64,000 nt of DNA from Nipponacmea schrenckii (taxonomy: Eukaryota; Mollusca; Gastropoda; Lottiidae): positions 21,278,454-21,342,453 of the forward strand of contig CM060201.1 in the NCBI GenBank assembly GCA_030562195.1. Reading direction: 5' to 3'. This document shows, piece after piece, positions 50,950 to 61,000 of this stretch. A model generated the notes under the pieces. It searched no databases. It was not told where the DNA came from and saw nothing but the letters and a program-made list of their open reading frames with translations. Positions within the stretch are counted from its first letter, which is position 1. Each line of letters begins with the position of its first letter. A program made the position numbers and the translations under genes.

Positions 50950-52087
50950 GTTTAATCACGTGACAGTGTGTAATCAATCAATGTAGTCGACATGATCCAG
51001 TCTTTAATTTTCATTGACATTCTTACTGGAAAGACGAGACTTGATAAAATGCGTGGCGTGTTCACGCAGGCGCATTATACACCTTGGTCTCCCATATTCG
51101 ATTGAATCGCATTTCCAGACTGGGATATTTCTGCAATTTTCTTGATCAAATTTTTTAACCAAGTACCAAAACTCATCAAAATGTTTAGCTAAAGTGCTAA
51201 GTTGGTTGGAAATGGGTAAAATGGCCAAGGATGGATGGTAAAAATACCATAAACTTATAAATTTCTATTTGGTAAGGAGTAAAAATTATCATTCAAAATG
51301 GCGCCGGGCACTTCAAGGCCATTTGCGCGCCTTGTCTATTTCAACGCAGTCATGTTCGATTGCAAATTTCGTCGCACATGATGATCCGATTGCTTGACTT
51401 TCAATGGGAAATTTTAAATTGAGCTTTAAAAATTGCATCTTCAAATTTTCGAATAATGGCATCATTGATTTTGGAATATTTTTCCGAATTTCTGATGCAA
51501 TTTTTGGGGGGATGAGGCACGTGCTTTTGTTATGATTTGCAACTTTGTTGTCTGGAGCCTTTCATCTATTTTCTGGATGCACCAAACATCCAAACTGCCA
51601 ATATTCATTGCTGTGAAAACCCTTTTTTGATGCCTTTGCCCTTGTTTAGTCCTTGCACATGAACTTAGCAAGGGGGCATCCCTAATGATTCAAGGAGGTG
51701 GAAACCACTGTCACCCTTGGGAGGAACTTGCAAAGGGGGAATCCACTGCATCCTGTCTTCACATGTCTTGACAGATGTAAAGATGCTGATACCTAAAATG
51801 TCATTTATTGAGCGTTGTTAATAGCTGTATTCACCAGTGTCAATCCAAACAGATAGCTTAATTCAATGATGCAAATCAAAACTTGAAAGACGCAGTTCGA
51901 GTTGGCTGGACATTGCAAAATGTATTTTGTAATAACTTGACATTGTGAAGATGTATAAGATGAAGTTTGTAATAACTTGACATTGTAAAGATGTATAAGA
52001 TGAAGTTTTTTAATAGCTTGACATTGTAAAAATGCTGTATATTTTGAAGAATATTAAACCAGGCTATTATTTTGGGTTTTATTACAG
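50950..52087. promoter_or_regulatory. Divergent promoter region of NOC4L (-) and SRCAP (+)
   Basis: The two genes point away from each other across about 1.1 kb. CAAAATGGCGCCGG at 51295-51308 resembles a YY1-type AAATGGCG element, and the surrounding DNA is locally less AT-rich, as in a housekeeping promoter or 5' untranslated exon. A 5' non-coding SRCAP exon is likely here but I cannot place it. Three units of the GACATTGTGAAGATG family lie at 51920-52035. Confidence 0.45.
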
Positions 52088-55000
52088 GAGGTTCGAGCAG
52101 TATGCAGAGGGGTGAAAAGATTGGCAGCAATGACTCTGCAGACCAGCAGAAGACCACTGTGGCAGCGTCTGGAAGCAATAGAGAGGGTGTGGTGGTGTCG
52201 GTTATCCCCCAGTCTGGGGTGCTGCAACCCGGCACCATTCAGCAATATACCCTTACAGAACATCAACTACAGACTTTAACTTCAGGTCGGTATTCTGCCT
52301 GACTTTTATACTTCAGCATTTTTTACATTCAAATTTCAAACATTCAACCTTGGAAGTTTCGATGCAAGCACTGGTCCAGCTTATTAATTTGAGTCCTTAG
52401 TCCAACCAATTGTAAATAGGGAAAAAACCTAGGTCAGCTTTACACTCTTCAAAATGTTTGCCAAGACTGACCTATATAAAGACAACTATGAGCATTGTAA
52501 AACTTTTTTGACTCATTGTAGACAAAGACCAAATGAAAACCTATTTTAATTTTAGTGCTTTTCATTTCGTCAACATTTTTCATAATTTTTAGTCCACCCA
52601 CTAGAAAATGATTCAGCTTACCAGTACCAAAAAACTAAAATAAAAAATCACCCCTGAAGCTAAATCTCTCAATCTAATCTGAATTGGTCTCGTCTGTTCA
52701 CAATATTTAGAATATGTTCACAATAATATTTAGAATATTTCTGCCTTTCAGGTGTTGTTCAAAGTTTAGGTGGATCAAGCCTCATGCTTCAGACTGCTAC
52801 ACCACATCCAGTACCTGTTCAACCTCCGACTCAATCAACTGGTAGTCAATTAGTCAGTCCTGTTGTCCAGACTCTAATAACATCTGGTGCAGGCTCTAGT
52901 CTCTCAACCGCTGATCTAAACTCAGTTTTACAACAACAGTTAGCTTCAAGTAAGTACACTTGGATGTCTGTTACTATTATTTGCTTGGATACGTTGAAAG
53001 TGTAGGATGTGAGTTCTAATCTCGATCGGCATGTGATCAGTGTGTGAAAGTTTGATAACCTTGAATATGTCATCCTCACTCACAATTCCAGTCCACCCAG
53101 CTGTAAATGGATACGGTAATCCGGGAAAGATCAATACCAAGAGGTTTGGCCAAGGACCAGCTGGTAGAAAGGATCCCTGTCACGTGAATCTTAGTTGTTA
53201 TCCTTGTAAAATATTGTTCTTTCTTTCTTTCTCTCATTTCTAGATAAACAAAACTTGAACTGTGTGCCAGTGCCTTTTATTGAATAGTTACTTAATTATG
53301 TCTGTTTAATCAATGGAACCATGTAGGGTGCCACATCTGTTCTTCTCTGTTCTTATCCTGTGGCTTGAGAATTCTAGAGATAGAGACCTTATAGGACTCT
53401 TGTCAAGTCAAGCTACTGCATGTATACAAATATTTTGGATGGACTGAAGCAAGCAATATTGTTTGAATTATCTAAATTATATTTTCAGATATAGTGAATG
53501 TGACTGCCATTAATCCACAATCAGGTCAGCAATCTAACTTAGCTACTACTGTTCATTTAGTGACAGGAGCTGTTTCCTCACCCCATCGTACCCCTCCGTC
53601 TACTAGTAGTGTCAGCCCATCTGGGGGCACCATCCACCACCACGGTCAGAGCCCAACCAGGGGTGGGCAGCCACCTCTTTCCAACCTACAGCAAAATCGA
53701 CTAAGTATGAGTATAAATCAACAGGCTCAACAATTGGCTCAAAAACGCTCCGTTCAGGGTGGCGCCAGCAGCAATCCTGGAACTCCGGTATCAAGTAGAA
53801 CTCTGATTGATGCAAGACACACTCCTCATCCAATCGGAACATTGACGTCCCCGCCCTCTAGAGTCGTAACCACACCCACGGGACAACCTCCCAGAAAGAA
53901 ATTAAAACTTGAAGAGAAGCCTCCAGCGACACCTGAAGTTGGTCGACAACGTAAAATGATTCTCGATCAGCATTACAAAACACTAAGTGAACTCAAAGAA
54001 AATTGTATTGAAAATTTAACGGAACTGTTTTTCCTGCAACATTCTGGAAATATGATGGAATTTCATCAATGGAAGAAACGCCCCACCCCTCAGTTAGTTC
54101 AGTTTTTAAAATCCAGTAGTTTTGATTCGGATGAGGAGGAGGAACACTTGCAAGAGAAACGTATCAATGATGAAGTAAGTTCTCTTAGATTTTAAATAAT
54201 TTTCAGCCTTTCATTTTATATAATGATTACACACAAAAATGTTAATAAACCACACCCCTATTGTGTTTAAACCACACCCCTATTCATCAACTTCCTTGAG
54301 GCTCGGAGAATAGGAGCCACACCCGATATGTCATACTCCTCAAGGTATTCAGAACTAAATATTGTCCAATCAAAAAATATTTCAGAGGCATCCTATGTCA
54401 TCAAATGTCTTGTTTGCTCTCCTACAAGACAAATGCTAGTGGGCTAAGTTTAATACAGGTGACAAGACATAAGCATGCACCTTGATTTACCTTAAATCTT
54501 TACTTTGTAACCTTGGCCAGTGCTTTTATGAGATTATGTTCTCATCACCAACTAACAATAACAAACCTGTATTAAAGATTTGATACTCAGACAGAAGACA
54601 AGAAAGGGGAATATATAACATTTGTATAATTTCAGGTAAAAGTATTGACGAGTGCTGGAAGTAATGTACCACTAGCGACACCTATCGCCATCTCAACCAC
54701 CCTACCCCCGTCTGTGTCGGCTCTAAGTCAACTAGGTATAAAAGTCTTACAAGCCCCTTACACTAACACAAACCCTAATCTTCTTTCTGATCATCAGAAA
54801 CCTACCATCCAGGATTTTTTGAAGCAACTCTCTGCATACGCCAAGGGTATTACGCAAAATTTTCATACTCACTCATTTTTTATTGTTGCATGACGTCAAC
54901 TTTTACTTTATCGGTGTTGTTTGACTTTCGTAGTGTGTAGTTTATAATAGATGTCGCTTCTGTATAAATATGATGTAGTTCATGGCTTAATGTACGCTGT

Positions 55001-58000
55001 CAAATTTCGTGTCGTCAAAAGGGATCATTCTTGAAATTTTTGAAGAAATTTTTCCAAATGATTCAGTCATTGCAGAGCTGTGTTGTTATTGGTTAATATT
55101 TCTAGAAGTTGCCCTTTTCGAACCTTCTGTCAAATCTTGAATGAAGTTTGTTCTTTGTTGCTGCATATTTTAGTTTAGATGTGTTCTGTTTGTTAGAATT
55201 TTGCTTTGGTTTTAGGGAAGCCCCATTTACCATCCTGCTTTACTAACGCTTTTGAATAATTTTAAATTAGGGGCCTCTTATAGACTGATTTTGTTAGGGT
55301 TGAAGAATTTTGGCATGCAAATAAAAATATTAAATTGATTAATAAACAGACATGGTTTAAGAACTTGGGGTTACATTGGCAAAGAGTTTACTAACCTATC
55401 TAGTTATACATGCTTATATTTCCTGTAATTGCATGAAGACTATATTTTTAGTTTACTAGCTATTGTATCTTGCACAATTTTTAATAGAAATCTTTTCATT
55501 TAAAGAAACATCAAAAATCATATGCATCTTAAAATATAAAGTTAATAACGAATGAGGTATATTTTCTGAATTTGTGATTGGTTATGGAAGTTTTAAAAGT
55601 TTTGCGTTGACTGTTGTAGGCTCGGAGAATAAACTAATTAAAACAGGGCAGGCTAGTGGAAGTCGGTCGCCCGGTTCTGCATCAGGTAATATGATAATGT
55701 CGTTTAGTTTGATCTGTTGTTAAGTTGTAATTGACTGTGAGATGTCCCTACACTGTTATAAAATTTAAGTTACCTTCTTGCGTTTCCTAAAATTAATTTT
55801 TACCTGTAACTTTAGTACATGAGGGTGGGTAATGGTTATCAGAAACTTAACCTTAATTTTTGCCCTATACCCAGATACCCTACTACTTTCAACCTTCGTC
55901 CTTTCATTCTTGATTTGACTAACAAGGTACTGGTAATAGAACAATGTCATGTGTTTATATGTTACTTTGATGGTGAGGATTTCCACGAGAGAACAGTACC
56001 TATGTATCCAAGAACTATACAACCCTATCATTATTCAACACTAAGACAACAAATAACTGAAAAGAAATGTTCTCTCCCATAGTGTCCCTAGTTCCAATAT
56101 TTTTCTTCCCATTTCAGGGTTACCTGTTCAACCGACAGCAGTAGGAGAATTGACAACAACAGTTGATGTCTCGTTGACGTTACCTAGCTCTGTCATCTTG
56201 TCGACAGCCACGCCTACTGCCAGCTCCTCTCAGCTCCAGATTCATCTAGCTAAAAACATGACTCAACCATTGTCTATCAAAACTACACAATCTTTAAAAA
56301 CCCCACTCTCTTCTCCGTGAGTATCCTTCGGACAGTTTTTTGAAAATTAGACTTCCAATATTCTTCGTTCAATTAGTCAGTAATCTGTTAGTTGAACCAA
56401 AGAAAGTAATATCAATTCTTTTATTGACCAATTTGATTGCTGAATCTTTTGAGTATAAATCTCAGAGGGGCTTTGAAGGAACTCCATCTTTTACTCGTGG
56501 ACTTCCATTGTGCTGTCTCTTGGTATACCTTTCTATGCCTTATCCTTGTTTTGTCAGTGACAATAAAGACACTCTATGTGGCATTAATGGATGTTTGAAA
56601 AAAAATAATTGTGAATTGCCCTGCCATACTATATGTGACAGAAAATGATCATATTATTATTATGAATTATCTTTCAGTGGTATTGGCAATACATCAGTCA
56701 AATTAAAATCTCCGCCTCTATCACCACGACAACATACCAGACAACAGTCTATATCAGCTGTATATGATACTTCTATTGGATCTCAGGAAGCTATCGTCGA
56801 ACGTGCCAAACAGGTATGGGAATTCTTATATTACTCTATATTGAAACTGTACAGGTATATTATTACATGGAGTCTTATAAGTCCTATAGTTCAATAAGAT
56901 AGAAGAAAGGAAATTGTTTCATTTCTGATCACGATTTAAGTATGTTTTAATAACTTCATTAGAAAAAAATCTACATACAACTATCTGTATCACTTTCCAA
57001 TTTTAAAATCTGGCACCCACTTTAAAACTTTTCACTGAATTTTTATTTAAGTCCTTCTTTGAGATATTCTTGTAATTTACAAACTTTTCAATTTATATCA
57101 GGAAGCACAAGTGATGCAGCGAGTAGCAGAAATGAGACGAGAAGGATTATGGTCGTCCAGACGGTTACCGAAAGTTCACGAACCAGCAAGAAACAAAGCA
57201 CACTGGGATTATTTATTAGAAGAGATGCAGTGGCTGGCCACCGACTTTGTACAGGAACGAAAATGGAAGAAAGCTGCATGCAGAAAGGTGGGTGTTTTTG
57301 TCTTTATCTTTTATCTTACCACAATAGCTAAAAATATATTTTACAATGAAATATAGGACTTTCTATGTCCTACTTTTCTGGAACTAATGAGCTAATGAAG
57401 ACGGACGGTGCCATATAGTTTGAAACTAGTGAAATTTTTGTCTGGGCAGCAGTCTACTCTTTTGGGGGAGCCGCTGTGGCTCAGTGGGTTCGACGCTTGC
57501 CCGCTAACCTGAAGGTCCAGGGTTCAATCCCGGCAAAGGTCGAGATGAACTTTCGGATTTTTCAGCCCGGTTTCCCCTTGTCAGTGATGCAGGTCGGAGG
57601 GACTGACATGGAAAAAACGTCTAGTCGTTCGGATGGGACAATAAACCGAGGCCCCGTGTGCTACAGGCTGTGCACGTTAAAGATCCCTTGACAGTTGGAA
57701 ATCGCAAAAAGAGTAGGCTAATGCCCTGGTCCTGGCAAAATTTCCCTCATTGCACACTGCATGGCGTTGCCCGTCTTCATTAGCCCATAAGGTGCAGAAG
57801 AGTAGGACGTAAAACTCCATTTCATTTCATTTACTCTTTTGGGGGTTTCAACTGTCGAGGGATTTTTAAAATATACAGTCTGCATCACTTATATGACTTG
57901 AATAATTTGTAGAAAATATTTTGTAATAATTATTTCAGATAGCGAGAATGGTAGCTAAATATCACCAAGAAATAGAACAGAAAGAAGTGAAGGCTGAGAA

Positions 58001-61000
58001 GGAAGAAGCTTTAAAAGTGAAGCGTATTGCCTCGCAGATGGCCAAACTAGTAAAAGAATTCTGGTCCAATATTGAAAAGGTCAGTTCGTTGGTCAATTAC
58101 TTGAGTCTCATGTTCGTTTGCCGAACCAAATTTGACTCCTGGTTTGTATGAAAATTGAAATATCGGCAATATCGGCAAAAAATTTCAGCTTAATATCAAT
58201 TATTTTTGTTCGAAATTTAAACATATAATGAGTTCTTTTTTACTTAACTTGTAAATCTGAAAGTTAGATGTAAATTGACCTGAATTGTTTGATTCTGATA
58301 TTTCTTTTTGTCTTATTCCAGGTCGTACAATACAAACAACAATCACGACAAGACGAACGTAAGAAGAAAGCGTTGGACGTCCATCTTAATTTTATAGTTG
58401 ATCAAACAGAGAAATACTCGTCATGGTTGACAGAAACTCTACATCAGAGCAGCAGCGTTGGTCCGTCGTCTGTTAATGGGTCTATTTCATCACCAGCTCA
58501 CTCCAGTGATGGAGACAGTAAGTAGATTGTCTAGTTTCCCTCATTGCACACTGCATTGTGTTGGGTTTCTAAGGTGCAGAAATGTAGGACGTAAAATCCA
58601 TTCATTTCATTTCTAGGTTTCCTTGTATCTTGAACTATTGACTGTAGTTTATTAAAGTGATACTGTGTCTTAAAATGGACATGAAGTTCTCAAGAATGGT
58701 CAATATGAGTATATATTCATCAGTGAACTTACCTGGTGTCATAAAGTAACAGAATCTCTGAAAAATCTGGAAAACTCACAAAGCGAAACATATTATTAAT
58801 TTATAAAGAATTTAGAAGTTCTCAAGAATGGTCAATATGAGTATATATTCATCAGTAAACTTACCTGATGTCATAAAGTAACAGAATCTCTGTAAAATCT
58901 GGAAAACTCACAAAGTGAAACATATTATTAATTTATAAAGAATGGTCAATATGAGTATATATTCATCAGTGAACTTCCTGGTGATCATAAAGTAACAGAA
59001 TCTCTGAAAATCTGGAAAACTCACAAAATCATATTACTTATTTATGTGTCCAATGGAATTTCACTAGGAACTGACCTGTCTATAAAGTAACGACTCTCAT
59101 GTAATTGGTATATACAACAAATAATTATTTCCCCTAAATTTGTAATTTCCAGTCAACTTGTACTATTAGAATTCTGTATGAATTGGACTATAAATTGAAA
59201 AACATATCCGTTCTTCTAGACAGTGGATCAGTTGATAGAAGCTATTATTACATGGATATAGAAAGGATCCCTTTTCATAACAGACTTGTGAACTCTAAGT
59301 GTTATCCTTGTAAAATGTAGTTCTTTCTATCTTTATGGATGAAAAAAGAAATTCCCCTCAGCTAAGAGTGTTTCAATTCATGAATTATTGAATGTTTTAA
59401 CAGGAATCAACTCAGAAAGAATTAGAAGAATTACAGAAAGAAAGTGAACTACCAATAGAAGATTTATTAAAAACATTACCCTCAGAAGTTTTAGACACGC
59501 CCGCCCCACTCCCTAATCCTGATTCTAGTTCTGATGAAGAGGTAGGTTCTTAAACAAGTCTAGTTTTCCTCATCAGTAATCAAGAGCTGCAGGGGCTCGA
59601 TTAGATTTTTGCTCAGCTAACCTGACGATCCAAAACAAATTGTCAGATTTTTCAACCTCATGTGCCCCTGTTAGTGATGGAAAAAGTGTCTGTGTATTTT
59701 TGTCCGTGAATATTCAATTTTCAGAATTTGGAAATCACAAAAATGCCTCTGTTCTGACAAAATTTCTCTCATTGCAACCTACAAGAAGAAGAGTTGGATG
59801 TAAAACCTCCATTCATTAGATTTTATCATTGCTTTATATAGAATTTTTATTGATTTGTAATTATAGGAGAAAGGCAGTGATTCCGAATTTACAGCCACCC
59901 AAGAGGATGAAAGGGATGTAGAAGATACTATAGAAGAACAGGAGAAACATGAAAAGAATTCTCTAGAAGAATTAAATGAACTACAAGCTGAAGGTATGAT
60001 TTTATTCTGGTTTTATTGATGAATAGGATAACTTGAACTTCAAAATAACTATGAAATGGAGTTTTACATCTTACTCCTCTGCACCTAACAGGTTAATGAA
60101 GACAGGCAATGCCGTGCAGTGTGCAATTAGAAAAAATTGGCCAGGACAGTGGCAATTGATAACACAATATTATATTGTAGGTGAAATGTCTATAGAAGAA
60201 CTAGTAAAGAAATATGCTGGAGCGTATGACAGTGATTTTGAAATGCCAGAAAGTGAAGAAGAATCAGATGATAGTACTGATGAAGAATCTGAAGGTATAT
60301 TTCTATTTCCCTGTCACCCGATTCTCTAAAAAACTTACTACAAACTTAGGTTTTGAATGAAGGTGGGACATAAAACTCAATTCCCTCTCTTAATTAAATA
60401 CATCAGATAACCTTCTAGTGCTCCTGTGACATTAAGGAATTTATTGGAAGCAATTTTTTCTAATTCCATCTTCATGTCTCCTTTGTAGAAAGTGCCAAAG
60501 AATCTTCATCATCTGAAGAGGAAGAGGAGGAAGAAGAAGAAGATAAAATGGAGTTAGATGTTGGTCTGGATTTCTTATTAAAATCACAAGATGAAGCTTC
60601 ACCTCAAAAGGTAGGTTGATGTTTTATTACAGGTATCACTCGTAGAAAGTATGCTAATGCTGTTGTCCTGGCAAAATTGTCCTCAATGCTCACTCCATGA
60701 TGTTAATAATCTTCATTATCCCATTTTCAAAAGGATTGTTCAGCTATGCTTTGCTCCTCAAGGCTCACTGTCCAACAGGCAAGGGCAAGCAACTCTACTG
60801 GACTTAAAGGGAAGTAACTTTTGTTAAGAAGAAAGTAATCTAGTCCACAATTAAATAGAAGATTTGGTATATAATACCCATACCTGTGTCAAATCTTATT
60901 TTATTACTTCCAGGCTGTAGAAGTTAAAGAAGAAACAGGTCCTGGTAAAGAATTAACAGATGCTGCTGCAGAGGCTCTCCGATTACAACCTAAAGGTTAT

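Noticed and set aside
50758..51671. Minus-strand open frames at 51004-51228 and 51462-51671
   Set aside because: No recognisable domain and no link in phase to NOC4L, whose ATG at 50949 is well supported; they lie in the divergent promoter/5'UTR region.
55819..56648. Open frames of 87 and 102 residues inside SRCAP introns
   Set aside because: They are out of phase with flanking exons and show no similarity; the exons 55620-55685 and 56118-56316 join without them.
57477..57530. Possible tRNA gene because of good A and B boxes
   Set aside because: No cloverleaf with matching acceptor stem follows; it is the promoter head of a SINE flanked by target-site duplications.
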